Counted from the stretch's first letter, positions 1-7,345 are shown. The stretch is DNA of 13,689 bases from an uncultured Lachnospiraceae bacterium (GCA_910585355.1 CAJUDN010000066.1:1-13689), one strand, 5' to 3'. The notes: generated from the letters alone by a model not told the origin. A program made the numbers and translations.

Positions 1-30
1 AGCGTATCTGTCACATAGGAAGACTACGCT
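1..30 (-). terminator. possible hairpin downstream of the response regulator
   Basis: AGCGTA at 1-6 is complementary to TACGCT at 25-30. TCT at 7-9 can pair with AGA at 21-23 across a single bulged base, giving about nine pairs around an 11-base loop. It lies 26 bases past the regulator's stop on the minus strand, where a terminator would be expected. The bases that would show a U-tract are outside the window, so terminator is only a guess. Confidence 0.3.
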
Positions 31-56
31 TGCAAAAAGTTCGCTGTAGTACTAGT

Positions 57-743
57 CTAGCGTCTGCCAAAACCGTACCGGATAGACGGGCGGCCTCCGG
101 TTTTATAGTCGATGGTACTTATGATTTCTCCGGTGTCCACCATATAATTCATGTAACGACGAATGGTAATGCGCGACAGATGGAGCTGTTCGGCAATCTG
201 TTCACTGGTGAAAAAGCTGTCAGGGTGTTCCGTGAGAAAGCTCCGGATCATATGAAGCGTGGTTTCACTTAAACCTTTGGAAAGCTGGGAAGAGGAGTCT
301 GCTGTCCCTTCCTGACGGGAAAAGAGCTGATCAATGGCCGTCTGGTTTAAATTGTCCCGGGCCTTTTCCAGACAGAGCCTCTTTTCATGAAAACGGTCCA
401 GGGCCGCTTTAAAACGGATATATTCAAAGGGCTTCACCAGATAATCGAGAACGCCACGCCCAAAGAGAGAACGGACGACGTCCGTGTCGCTGGCGGAGGT
501 GACCATGATGATGGACGGCGTTTTTCCCATGGAATGGAGCTTGTCGATGAATGTATCTCCGTTCATTAACGGAGTATAATAGTCCAGAATGATGAGGTCA
601 CAGGAATTTTTCTTTAAATATTCCAGGGCTTCGCCGCCGGATTTAAAGGTGCGGTCCACCTGGAAAGAGGCAGTTACCTCCACATATTGTTTGTTGATGG
701 CCGCCACCATGGGGTCGTCTTCGATGATAATAACGTGGTACAT
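57..743 (-). CDS. response regulator, CitB/DcuR (CitT-type) family
   Basis: A 228-residue two-component response regulator that probably binds DNA once phosphorylated by the kinase encoded just upstream. Residues 1-120 form a receiver domain: acidic pair D9/D10, phospho-acceptor D54, conserved T82 and K104 followed by P105-F106. A linker leads to a C-terminal helix-turn-helix at about 179-198 (SEQIAEQLHLSRITIRRYMN), the arrangement of CitB/DcuR/DpiA regulators. The ATG is preceded by AGAAAGGAG and overlaps the kinase stop by one base (TGATG), so the two are translationally coupled. Family members typically activate di- or tricarboxylate uptake and fermentation genes. The target is not visible here, so no specific symbol is assigned. 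Confidence 0.92.
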   Translation of the reverse strand: MYHVIIIEDDPMVAAINKQYVEVTASFQVDRTFKSGGEALEYLKKNSCDLIILDYYTPLMNGDTFIDKLHSMGKTPSIIMVTSASDTDVVRSLFGRGVLDYLVKPFEYIRFKAALDRFHEKRLCLEKARDNLNQTAIDQLFSRQEGTADSSSQLSKGLSETTLHMIRSFLTEHPDSFFTSEQIAEQLHLSRITIRRYMNYMVDTGEIISTIDYKTGGRPSIRYGFGRR

Positions 744-2344
744 CAGCCGGACTCCTTTCTCATGTAAGTAAATGTTATGCAGGTTCCTTCGCCCTCTTCC
801 GTGTCAATGGTAATTTCCCCGCCCTGAAGCGCTGCGATCTGGTGAATCAGATACAATCCCGTTCCGCGGTTTTCTCCTTTGGAGGAAACCCCCAGATCAA
901 AGATATGAGGGAGAAGGTCCGGACGGATTCCGCGTCCGGTATCCTCACAGGTTATGATGGTACAGGCATCGTTCATGTGGATGCCCAGGGTGATTTCTTT
1001 TATATCCTTTGGACAGGCGGCAAGCTCTTCGACGGCATTTTCCAGGAGATTTCCAACGATGGTGATGTAGGCTTCCACGGGCAAAAGCAAGTCCTTGTTC
1101 ATGCATCGGCTGTCCGGAGTCACGGCAAGGCGGATTCCAAGCTCTGCCGCATGCATCGTTTTTCCGATGACAAGAGCGCAGATCCGGGAGACACGCAGAC
1201 AGTCGGCTGTCTGGCGGATGGCCTGGCTGGACACAAGGCTGCTGTTGGTAATAAAGGCGATCGCCTGTTCGGTATGACCGGTCTGAAGGTAACCTAAGAT
1301 CACATGGAGCTTATTTAAAAATTCATGGTTAAAGGCCCGCAGCGTATCCAGCATGGAGCGGGCCCCGGAAAGCTCATCGGATAAGGCCTCCACTTCAGAG
1401 CGGTCGTTGAAAAGAGTAAGGACCCCCTGAATGTCTGGTGAAGTTCCGATAGGAAGTTCACTGCAGATTAAGGAATGGTTCATGAGCTGGACGCTTCTTG
1501 CAGGAGCGGGCATCCCGGCAGTTAAAATACTTTCAAAGGCTGTGTCGGGAAACAGTTCTTTAATGGAACTTCCTACCACAGGCGAATCAGATTCCAGGAA
1601 GGAGCGGACAGTTTGATTGGCAAAGATCACAGTCCCGTCTCTGTCTGAAGCAATAATGCCTTCCGTCATGGCATTCAGAACCGTGTCCTGTCTTAAATAA
1701 AGTTCCAAAAGCTCCCGGGGATGGTGTCCCATGAGGGAGGAGCAGAGAATCCGCACAATGCCGTGTGACAGGAGAATGCTGGCTAAAAATGTTATAAAAG
1801 CGATAATAAGATAGGTCGGCAGCAGAGCCCTTGCCTGTTCAGATATATAGGAGGTGAATACGGAAGCCATCACAAAGCCGATGATGGCGCCGTCTTCTGC
1901 GGTGATGGCGTGGAAGGCGCGGCGCTGGGGGCCATGGGTTCCGAATCCGGTGGTGATATATGGTTTACTGCCGGAGAGAATGGCCGTTTCCTCCCCGCCC
2001 ACCAGGGTTTCTCCGGTCTCCTGCCGGTTGGTGTGATAAAAACGCAGGCCGTGGGTATCATAAATAACAATCAGGTTTAAGTCAGAAAAATGTTCATGAA
2101 TAGAATCCAGCTCCAGCCTGGCCTCTTCGGTGGGATAGCCGATGGTGAGCATGTCCACCACATGGTCCATGGAAGCAATATAGGAAGAAATTCCCATAAG
2201 ATTTTTGTCAATTTCTTTTTTCTGGCGGGTAAGATTAAAAGTCAGGGTTATACTTAAAGAGAGAAGCAGCATACAGACAGAAATGGAAAGAAAGCTGATA
2301 AAAAGCTGGTTCTCCAAAGAAAGTTTTCTGAATTTCTCAATCAT
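743..2344 (-). CDS. sensor histidine kinase, CitA/DcuS family
   Basis: A 533-residue membrane sensor kinase. Order of parts: transmembrane helix at about 14-36; extracytoplasmic PAS-like sensor domain (about 40-170) with an R101-x-x-H104 motif resembling the R-x-x-H carboxylate-binding pair of DcuS/CitA, plus R142; second transmembrane helix at about 174-196; cytoplasmic PAS at about 220-310; SpoOB-type dimerisation helix with the likely phospho-acceptor H340 in NHEFLNKLH; then an HATPase domain with N-box GNLLENAVEE (431-440), G1 box DTGRGI (468-473) and G2 box RGTGLYL (493-499). All catalytic boxes are intact. The start has a GGGAGG ribosome site and a good promoter upstream. It is divergent from gap. 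The ligand is inferred only from family resemblance. Confidence 0.92.
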   Translation of the reverse strand: MIEKFRKLSLENQLFISFLSISVCMLLLSLSITLTFNLTRQKKEIDKNLMGISSYIASMDHVVDMLTIGYPTEEARLELDSIHEHFSDLNLIVIYDTHGLRFYHTNRQETGETLVGGEETAILSGSKPYITTGFGTHGPQRRAFHAITAEDGAIIGFVMASVFTSYISEQARALLPTYLIIAFITFLASILLSHGIVRILCSSLMGHHPRELLELYLRQDTVLNAMTEGIIASDRDGTVIFANQTVRSFLESDSPVVGSSIKELFPDTAFESILTAGMPAPARSVQLMNHSLICSELPIGTSPDIQGVLTLFNDRSEVEALSDELSGARSMLDTLRAFNHEFLNKLHVILGYLQTGHTEQAIAFITNSSLVSSQAIRQTADCLRVSRICALVIGKTMHAAELGIRLAVTPDSRCMNKDLLLPVEAYITIVGNLLENAVEELAACPKDIKEITLGIHMNDACTIITCEDTGRGIRPDLLPHIFDLGVSSKGENRGTGLYLIHQIAALQGGEITIDTEEGEGTCITFTYMRKESG

Positions 2345-2392
2345 TTCGCGCGCCTCCCGGGAATAAAAATGCTGGTTTTTGAATTTATCACC

Positions 2393-2421
2393 AGTATAAA
2401 GAAAAAAAGCGGGTATGGCAA
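2393..2421 (-). promoter_or_regulatory. sigma-A promoter of the two-component operon
   Basis: On the minus strand, TTGCCA (2416-2421) and TATACT (2393-2398) are separated by exactly 17 bp, each matching the consensus at five of six positions. This places transcription start near 2386, about 40 bases before the kinase ATG. It lies back to back with the gap promoter. Confidence 0.75.
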
Positions 2422-2452
2422 GAAAATTAAAGCGTCATTTTGTAAAAAGGGC

Positions 2453-2481
2453 TTGCTATTTCTGGAAAAATTAGGTACAAT
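2453..2481 (+). promoter_or_regulatory. sigma-A promoter of gap
   Basis: TTGCTA (2453-2458) and TACAAT (2476-2481) with a 17-bp spacer. The start point would be near 2488, giving a leader of about 60 bases before the gap ATG. A second TATAAT at 2494-2499 has no convincing -35 element. Confidence 0.7.
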
Positions 2482-2547
2482 GAATGCAAGTTGTATAATA
2501 TTTAACAATCATATTTCCAACAATCTCATTTTTAGGAGGAATGAAAA

Positions 2548-3567
2548 ATGGCAGTTAAAGTTGCAATTAATGGTTTTGGCCGTATTGGCCGTCTGGCTTT
2601 CCGGCAGATGTTTGGCGCAGAAGGATTTGAGATCGTAGCGATCAACGATCTTACTTCTCCGGAAATGCTTGCACACTTATTAAAGTATGACTCCACTCAG
2701 GGCAGATACGCACTGGCAGATAAGGTATCTTTCGGTGAGGATTCCATCACCGTTGACGGAAAAGAAATTAAGATTTATGCAAAGGCCAACGCAGCGGAGC
2801 TTCCGTGGGGAGAGATTGGCGTTGATGTTGTACTGGAGTGCACAGGTTTCTATACCTCCAAAACAAAGGCACAGGCTCATATTGACGCAGGCGCCAAGCA
2901 CGTTATCATCTCCGCCCCGGCAGGAAATGACCTTCCTACCATCGTTTACAATGTAAATCATGAGACTCTCAGCAAGGAGGATCATATCATTTCCGCAGCT
3001 TCCTGTACAACCAACTGCCTGGCTCCGATGGCAAAGGCATTAAACGATGCGTTCCCGATCCAGTCCGGTATTATGTGTACTATCCACGCTTATACAGGCG
3101 ACCAGATGACTCTGGACGGACCCCAGAGAAAGGGCGATAAGAGAAGAAGCCGCGCTGCTGCCGTGAATATTGTTCCCAACAGCACAGGCGCCGCTAAGGC
3201 GATTGGTCTTGTTATTCCGGAATTAAACGGCAAGTTAATCGGTTCCGCTCAGCGTGTTCCCACACCGACAGGCTCTACAACAATCTTAACGGCAGTTGTT
3301 AAGGGACAGCCCACCAAGGAGGCCGTCAACGAAGCCATGAAGGCCGCTTCCAATGAGTCCTTCGGTTATAACACCGACGAGATCGTTTCCAGCGATATTA
3401 TCGGCATGAAGTTCGGCTCCCTGTTTGATGCAACTCAGACAATGGTTCTCCCGATTGACGAGAATACTGCCGAGGTTCAGGTTGTTTCCTGGTACGATAA
3501 CGAGAATTCCTACACAAGCCAGATGGTGCGTACCATCAAGCACTTTGGCAAATTACTGAACGCTTAA
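2548..3567 (+). CDS. gap: glyceraldehyde-3-phosphate dehydrogenase
   Basis: A 339-residue glycolytic enzyme converting glyceraldehyde 3-phosphate, phosphate and NAD+ to 1,3-bisphosphoglycerate in the cytosol. The N-terminal Rossmann fold starts with INGFGRIGR (7-15). Asp34 in INDL favours NAD over NADP. The catalytic Cys153 sits in SAASCTTNCLAP, and the partner His180 in TIHAYTGDQ. The substrate-binding region reads RVPTPTGSTTILTAVV rather than the common RVPTP-x-VSVVDLT form; I recall this variant from clostridial enzymes and do not regard it as damage. Length is normal. The ATG is set by AGGAGGA at 2534-2540. It has its own promoter and is closed by a strong terminator. Confidence 0.97.
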   Translation: MAVKVAINGFGRIGRLAFRQMFGAEGFEIVAINDLTSPEMLAHLLKYDSTQGRYALADKVSFGEDSITVDGKEIKIYAKANAAELPWGEIGVDVVLECTGFYTSKTKAQAHIDAGAKHVIISAPAGNDLPTIVYNVNHETLSKEDHIISAASCTTNCLAPMAKALNDAFPIQSGIMCTIHAYTGDQMTLDGPQRKGDKRRSRAAAVNIVPNSTGAAKAIGLVIPELNGKLIGSAQRVPTPTGSTTILTAVVKGQPTKEAVNEAMKAASNESFGYNTDEIVSSDIIGMKFGSLFDATQTMVLPIDENTAEVQVVSWYDNENSYTSQMVRTIKHFGKLLNA

Positions 3568-3598
3568 TGCATCGCAAAGAATATAATTAGGCTCATTA

Positions 3599-3630
3599 AG
3601 GGTCCGGTCTGATGAGGACCGGACCTTTTT
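3599..3630 (+). terminator. intrinsic terminator after gap
   Basis: GGTCCGGTC (3601-3609) pairs perfectly with GACCGGACC (3617-3625) around a seven-base loop, and five T follow at 3626-3630. It is GC-rich with an immediate T-run, so it should work well. It implies that pgk is mostly transcribed from another promoter or by read-through. Confidence 0.9.
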
Positions 3631-3807
3631 GCATCGTTGGAAACTTTGCTTCTTGTGATACAAAAAGCGCTTCATGCAAAAAGATGCGTTCGCGCAAAGA
3701 GGAAGTCTGGCGTTCTGGCGCCCGCGCCGCGCTCGATGCCGGTATAAGCCAAAGCGCCCGTGTTTCATGGGTGCATCATGGGCGCACAGACGGTGTATGT
3801 TTCTATC

Positions 3808-3815
3808 AAGGAGGA
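3808..3815 (+). promoter_or_regulatory. ribosome binding site that fixes the pgk start
   Basis: AAGGAGGA lies seven bases before the ATG at 3823. An in-frame ATG at 3760 would add 21 residues but has no such site and no family counterpart. Confidence 0.85.
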
Positions 3816-3822
3816 AAACGAA

Positions 3823-5046
3823 ATGTCTTTAAATAAGAAAACAGTTGATGATATCAATGTAAAGGGAAAAAGAGTTCTGGTTCGCTGCGATTTCAACGTA
3901 CCGCTTAAAAACGGCGAAATCACAGACGAGACACGTATCGTGGCCGCCCTTCCTACTATTAAAAAATTAATTGGTGACGGTGGAAAGGTGATTCTCTGTT
4001 CTCACCTCGGAAAAGTAAAGAACGGTCCGAACGAGGGGGAATCCCTGGCTCCGGTTGCAAAGAGACTTTCTGAGAAGTTAGGAAAAGAAGTTACCTTCGT
4101 ATCCGATTATAATGTAACGGGCGAGGCGGCTGCAAAGGCTGTGGAGGCCATGAACGAGGGAGATGTGGTGCTTCTTCAGAATACCCGTTTCCGTGGAAAA
4201 GAAGAGACAAAGAACGGCGAGGAGTTCAGTAAGGAGCTGGCCGATCTGGCTGACGATTATGTATGCGATGCCTTTGGTTCCTCCCACAGAGCGCATGCCT
4301 CCGTTGAGGGTGTGACAAAGTTTATCACTGCAAAGGGCGGTTCCAATGTGGTTGGTTACTTAATGCAGAAAGAAATCGAGTTCCTTGGCAATGCCGTTGA
4401 GAATCCCGTAAGACCGTTCGTAGCCATTCTTGGCGGCGCAAAGGTTGCAGATAAGTTAAACGTTATCTCCAATCTCCTTGAGAAGTGCGATACCCTGATT
4501 ATCGGCGGCGGTATGGCCTATACCTTCTTAAAGGCGCAGGGGAAGGAAATCGGAAACTCCCTGGTCGATGATTCCAAGATCGACTACTGTAAGGAAATGA
4601 TGGAGAAGGCGGAAAAACTGGGAAAGAAGCTGCTGCTTCCGGTGGATACCACTGTGGTTGACGCATTCCCGAACCCCATTGACGCCCCGGTTGAAGTAGA
4701 GCACGTATCCGTAGATGCCATTCCGGCTGACAAAGAGGGTGTGGATATCGGACCGGAAACCTGCAAATTATATGCAGATGCTGTGAAGAATGCAAAAACC
4801 GTAGTATGGAACGGCCCCATGGGCGTATTTGAGAACCCGACTCTGGCAGCAGGCACCATTGCAGTTGCGAAGGCGCTGGCGGAGACGGAAGCTACAACGA
4901 TCATCGGCGGCGGCGATTCCGCGGCAGCTGTAAACCAGCTTAGCTTCGGCGACAAGATGAGCCATATTTCCACAGGCGGCGGCGCATCCCTCGAATTCCT
5001 TGAGGGCAAAGAACTCCCCGGCGTAATCGCGGCCGACGATAAATAG
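3823..5046 (+). CDS. pgk: phosphoglycerate kinase
   Basis: A 407-residue cytosolic kinase transferring phosphate from 1,3-bisphosphoglycerate to ADP, the step after gap. Visible signatures: RCDFNVP at 21-27, SHLGK at 60-64, NTRFRGKEE around 120-128, AFGSSHRAHAS at 150-160, ILGGAKVADK at 202-211, GPMGVFE at 331-337, GGGDSAAA at 362-369 and STGGGASLEFLEGK near the C-terminus. Length matches bacterial PGKs. It lies 255 bases after gap and 193 before tpiA. No clear promoter was found ahead of it despite the terminator behind gap. The downstream gap to tpiA carries a repeat/hairpin unit. Confidence 0.97.
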   Translation: MSLNKKTVDDINVKGKRVLVRCDFNVPLKNGEITDETRIVAALPTIKKLIGDGGKVILCSHLGKVKNGPNEGESLAPVAKRLSEKLGKEVTFVSDYNVTGEAAAKAVEAMNEGDVVLLQNTRFRGKEETKNGEEFSKELADLADDYVCDAFGSSHRAHASVEGVTKFITAKGGSNVVGYLMQKEIEFLGNAVENPVRPFVAILGGAKVADKLNVISNLLEKCDTLIIGGGMAYTFLKAQGKEIGNSLVDDSKIDYCKEMMEKAEKLGKKLLLPVDTTVVDAFPNPIDAPVEVEHVSVDAIPADKEGVDIGPETCKLYADAVKNAKTVVWNGPMGVFENPTLAAGTIAVAKALAETEATTIIGGGDSAAAVNQLSFGDKMSHISTGGGASLEFLEGKELPGVIAADDK

Positions 5047-5053
5047 GCCGAAA

Positions 5054-5096
5054 GCAACTTAGCGAAGCCGAGCCGGAGGCGATGGCAGAGGTTAGT
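5054..5096 (+). repeat. 43-bp direct repeat, copy 1
   Basis: It begins GCAACTTAGCGAAGCC eight bases after the pgk stop. It matches copy 2 at 5173-5215 in 41 of 43 positions. It is purine- and GC-rich and non-coding in context. Confidence 0.9.
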
Positions 5097-5104
5097 GCGA
5101 GGCC

Positions 5105-5162
5105 GTTCCCGACCCTTAATAAGCAGCCCCCGGGAGGGGGATGCGAATTTAGTGGAGGGAAC
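5105..5162 (+). repeat. extended hairpin between the two direct repeats
   Basis: The outer arms GTTCCC (5105-5110) and GGGAAC (5157-5162) are exact complements. At the tip, GCA (5123-5125) pairs with TGC (5142-5144), then after a G/A mismatch CCCCC (5127-5131) pairs with GGGGG (5136-5140) around the loop GGGA. The stretches between tip and base are partly complementary. The result is a long, interrupted stem-loop in the pgk-tpiA gap. No T-run follows, so it is not a typical intrinsic terminator; it may be an mRNA processing or stability element, or part of a dispersed repeat. Confidence 0.75.
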
Positions 5163-5172
5163 AAACCCGAGT

Positions 5173-5215
5173 GCAACTTAGCGAAGCCGAGCTGGAGGCG
5201 ACGGCAGAGGTTAGT
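5173..5215 (+). repeat. 43-bp direct repeat, copy 2
   Basis: This second copy starts 119 bp after copy 1 and differs from it at two positions: C to T in AGCTGGAGG, and T to C in GCGACGGCAG. It ends ten bases before the tpiA ribosome binding site. Confidence 0.9.
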
Positions 5216-5225
5216 ATTATATTTT

Positions 5226-5231
5226 GGAGGA
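5226..5231 (+). promoter_or_regulatory. ribosome binding site that fixes the tpiA start
   Basis: GGAGGA lies eight bases before ATG 5240. An in-frame GTG at 5171 would read through repeat copy 2 and add 23 residues; it has no ribosome site. Confidence 0.85.
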
Positions 5232-5239
5232 TAAGCAAA

Positions 5240-5989
5240 ATGGCAAGAAGAAAGATCATTGCAGGCAACTGGAAAATGAACATGACTCCCACAGAGGCGG
5301 TTGCTCTGGTTGAGACATTAAAACCGTTAGTGGCAACCGATGAGGCGGATGTTGTCTTCTGTGTTCCGGCCATCGACATTATTCCGGTTGTGGAGGCATG
5401 TAAGGGAACCAACATCGAGGTCGGCGCTGAAAATATGTATTTTGAAGAAAAAGGCGCGTATACCGGTGAGATCGCCCCGAATATGCTGACAGACGCAGGC
5501 GTAAAATATGTAATTCTTGGCCATTCTGAGAGAAGAGAGTATTTTGCTGAGACAGATGAGACGGTAAATAAGAAGGTATTAAAGGCCTTTGAGCACGGCC
5601 TTACCCCCATTATCTGCTGCGGCGAAACTCTGACTCAGAGAGAGCAGGGAATCACTATCGACTGGATCAGAAAGCAGGTTAAGATTGCTTTCCAGAACGT
5701 GACTGCAGACCAGGCAAAGAAAGCCGTAATCGCTTACGAGCCGATCTGGGCCATCGGAACCGGAAAGACAGCAACTACGGAGCAGGCAGAGGAAGTATGT
5801 GCAGCCATTCGCGCATGCATCGGAGAAATTTATGATGAGGCAACAAAAGAGGCCATCCGTATCCAGTACGGCGGCTCTGTGAATGCAAAAAATGCGGCGG
5901 AGCTGTTCGCGCAGGGCGATATCGACGGCGGTCTTGTGGGAGGCGCTTCCTTAAAGGCTGACTTTGGAAAGATCGTAAATTATAAGTAA
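5240..5989 (+). CDS. tpiA: triose-phosphate isomerase
   Basis: A 249-residue TIM-barrel enzyme interconverting dihydroxyacetone phosphate and glyceraldehyde 3-phosphate, feeding gap. Catalytic residues are visible: N10 and K12 in AGNWKMN, H95 in GHSERR, and E167 in AYEPIWAIGTGK, whose tail is the hinged loop 6. The C-terminal phosphate-binding segments YGGSV and GLVGGASL are intact. Length is typical. It is last in the gap-pgk-tpiA block and is followed at once by a terminator. No separate promoter was recognised, so it is probably co-transcribed with pgk. Confidence 0.97.
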   Translation: MARRKIIAGNWKMNMTPTEAVALVETLKPLVATDEADVVFCVPAIDIIPVVEACKGTNIEVGAENMYFEEKGAYTGEIAPNMLTDAGVKYVILGHSERREYFAETDETVNKKVLKAFEHGLTPIICCGETLTQREQGITIDWIRKQVKIAFQNVTADQAKKAVIAYEPIWAIGTGKTATTEQAEEVCAAIRACIGEIYDEATKEAIRIQYGGSVNAKNAAELFAQGDIDGGLVGGASLKADFGKIVNYK

Positions 5990-6033
5990 TAAAAATTCAC
6001 GAAAAGTTGGATAATTAGAAAATGCACGAAAAC

Positions 6034-6073
6034 AGGGATATCAAGGGAAAAACAATCCTTTGATATCCTTTTT
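6034..6073 (+). terminator. intrinsic terminator after tpiA
   Basis: GGATATCAA (6036-6044) pairs with TTGATATCC (6060-6068). GG (6045-6046) continues the stem with CC (6057-6058) past one bulged T. Five T follow at 6069-6073. It is 45 bases past the tpiA stop. Confidence 0.82.
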
Positions 6074-6176
6074 GATATTTTTGTGACCGGCGAAACGATC
6101 CTATGCAGATGTTTTGGAGAATTATTATTGGTGGGATGGTATGATTGAAAACAGGAAAAGACAATCCGGAAAGTTT

Positions 6177-7151
6177 TTACAGATATTTTTTGGATGCTTC
6201 AGGACTGAGATTGTATTGCTCCTGAATCTTTACCAGAATTGTTTGTGTCGGGATACCTAAATTTTTTAATATAGCAACAGTACCCTTGATGCCTTCTTCA
6301 ATACCTTCTTCGATACCTTCCTTAATACCTTCTTCGATACCTTCCTTAATGCCTTCTCTTTTTATTGTCTTGGCTTCATATTCCAGAATTTTTCCTCCCA
6401 TGACCGCTTTCACTCCTTCCTTAACAGAATTGTATTTTACAGCGATATGCTCCAATACTTTATTCGACATGTCAATAATGGTGCATCTTGTGTATTCGCT
6501 GATTGCTCCCTGATTTGACAATTTTTCCAGTTTATCTTTGATCTGTCCGTATTCTTCCTGCAATGCCCTTAGTTTCATTCTGTTCTTTTCATATTCACCG
6601 AACCGTGTTTCGTGAGAAAAGATATAGAAAGGAATCAACAGCAGAAGGTTTTTCTCAAAAATTTCTTCCGGCGTGTATTCTTGGGATTTCATCACCTGGA
6701 TATCATATTCTACGGTTCCTCCTGGTGTTATCATCCTGATTTTCAGTGTATCAGGCGTTGACGCATGGCTCCTTAAGAACAGTACAGCAGAATGAGGCAG
6801 CGTCACAATAAGGATGTTTCCATTGAGTTGTCCTCCATCCAGGGCGATTTGGGTGTCATACTCAAAAAAGCGAACCAGCATACTGTTATCAGTATTGCTC
6901 TGACATTCTAAATGGTATTTTTTTGGTTCTTTTCCTTCGATCCTGAAACAGGTATCCGTAATCCGTTCCTCTTCGTTCCCGCCTTGTTGATTCAGAAAGT
7001 GCTCATTTGGGGAGAAGACGATTTTTTCCTGCCCTGAATAATGCTCCCCGAACATCTCGTTTATTACAGGGATAATGAGGGAGCTGCAATCATTCAGCAA
7101 CGTGCGGAACACATCATCATATGGTGTGTTTGTTATCCTTATATTGTCCAC
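6177..7151 (-). CDS. Rpn / PD-(D/E)XK nuclease family 'transposase'-like protein
   Basis: A 324-residue protein of the family annotated as Rpn recombination-promoting nuclease or PD-(D/E)XK nuclease family transposase, common in many copies in Clostridia. The nuclease core is visible: D66 in ERITDTCF and E82-x-Q84 in YHLECQS, the D...E-x-Q form of the PD-(D/E)XK site. Residues about 190-262 are helical and charged. Residues about 264-290 are a run of EGIKEG/EGIEEG units, followed by a 34-residue tail. The start is GTG at 7149-7151, with AAAAGGAG eleven bases upstream and a good promoter. The gene is AT-richer than its neighbours and faces tpiA head-on, which suggests later insertion. Despite the name, no terminal inverted repeats or target duplication were found. 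Cellular role is uncertain. Confidence 0.82.
   Translation of the reverse strand: MDNIRITNTPYDDVFRTLLNDCSSLIIPVINEMFGEHYSGQEKIVFSPNEHFLNQQGGNEEERITDTCFRIEGKEPKKYHLECQSNTDNSMLVRFFEYDTQIALDGGQLNGNILIVTLPHSAVLFLRSHASTPDTLKIRMITPGGTVEYDIQVMKSQEYTPEEIFEKNLLLLIPFYIFSHETRFGEYEKNRMKLRALQEEYGQIKDKLEKLSNQGAISEYTRCTIIDMSNKVLEHIAVKYNSVKEGVKAVMGGKILEYEAKTIKREGIKEGIEEGIKEGIEEGIEEGIKGTVAILKNLGIPTQTILVKIQEQYNLSPEASKKYL
6282..6362 (-). repeat. in-gene tandem repeat encoding EGIKEG units
   Basis: Two adjacent 24-bp units at 6304-6327 and 6328-6351 differ at one base. Degenerate 12-bp versions extend on both sides. All are in frame and encode four-residue EGI(K/E) steps. A multiple-of-three unit lets copy number change without breaking the gene. 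Such tails are usual in this family. Confidence 0.8.
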
Positions 7152-7175
7152 TTTTTTATCCGCTCCTTTTATTAT

Positions 7176-7204
7176 ATTTTATCACATCGCACAAATTTAC
7201 TCAA
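7176..7204 (-). promoter_or_regulatory. promoter of the Rpn-family gene
   Basis: On the minus strand, TTGAGT (7199-7204) and TAAAAT (7176-7181) are separated by 17 bp. This places transcription start about 20 bases before the GTG codon and just ahead of the AAAAGGAG ribosome site. Confidence 0.65.
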
Positions 7205-7261
7205 TCAGAAAATATATTGTTCTGAAACATGAAAAATACCTGGTTACAGTTCACGGGGCGG

Positions 7262-7322
7262 GGAAAAACGGATAAAAGCAGGCATCAAGCTTGCTTGTAA
7301 GACTGATTTTATCCGTTTTTCC
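7262..7322. repeat. 16-bp perfect inverted repeat (stem-loop 1)
   Basis: Positions 7262-7277 (GGAAAAACGGATAAAA) pair without mismatch with 7307-7322, around a 29-base loop that itself contains the palindrome CAAGCTTG. It lies between tetR and the Rpn gene, both on the minus strand, so it may end tetR transcription. The A/T runs inside the stem would allow this on either strand. It could instead be part of a repeat element. Confidence 0.8.
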
Positions 7323-7323
7323 A

Positions 7324-7343
7324 CATCGGGTGAACGCCCGATG
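7324..7343. repeat. stem-loop 2
   Basis: CATCGGG (7324-7330) pairs perfectly with CCCGATG (7337-7343) around a six-base loop. It starts two bases after stem-loop 1. Confidence 0.75.
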
Positions 7344-7345
7344 CT

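Noticed and set aside
842..1297. 151-codon plus-strand frame inside the sensor kinase
   Set aside because: It is antisense to intact HATPase and dimerisation domains, with no ribosome site or recognisable protein pattern.
3760..3822. 21-residue extension of pgk
   Set aside because: AAGGAGGA lies just before ATG 3823, and PGKs begin at that point.
4584..5057. 157-codon minus-strand frame opposite pgk
   Set aside because: Serine/proline/threonine-rich composition is the usual mirror of a coding strand, and pgk is fully intact there.
5054..5215. CRISPR array
   Set aside because: There are only two repeat copies, the spacer between them is a 76-base hairpin-containing segment, and no cas genes are present.
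5171..5239. N-terminal extension of tpiA from GTG 5171
   Set aside because: It reads through repeat copy 2, has no ribosome site, and would put 23 unrelated residues before the conserved start. GGAGGA before ATG 5240 settles the start.
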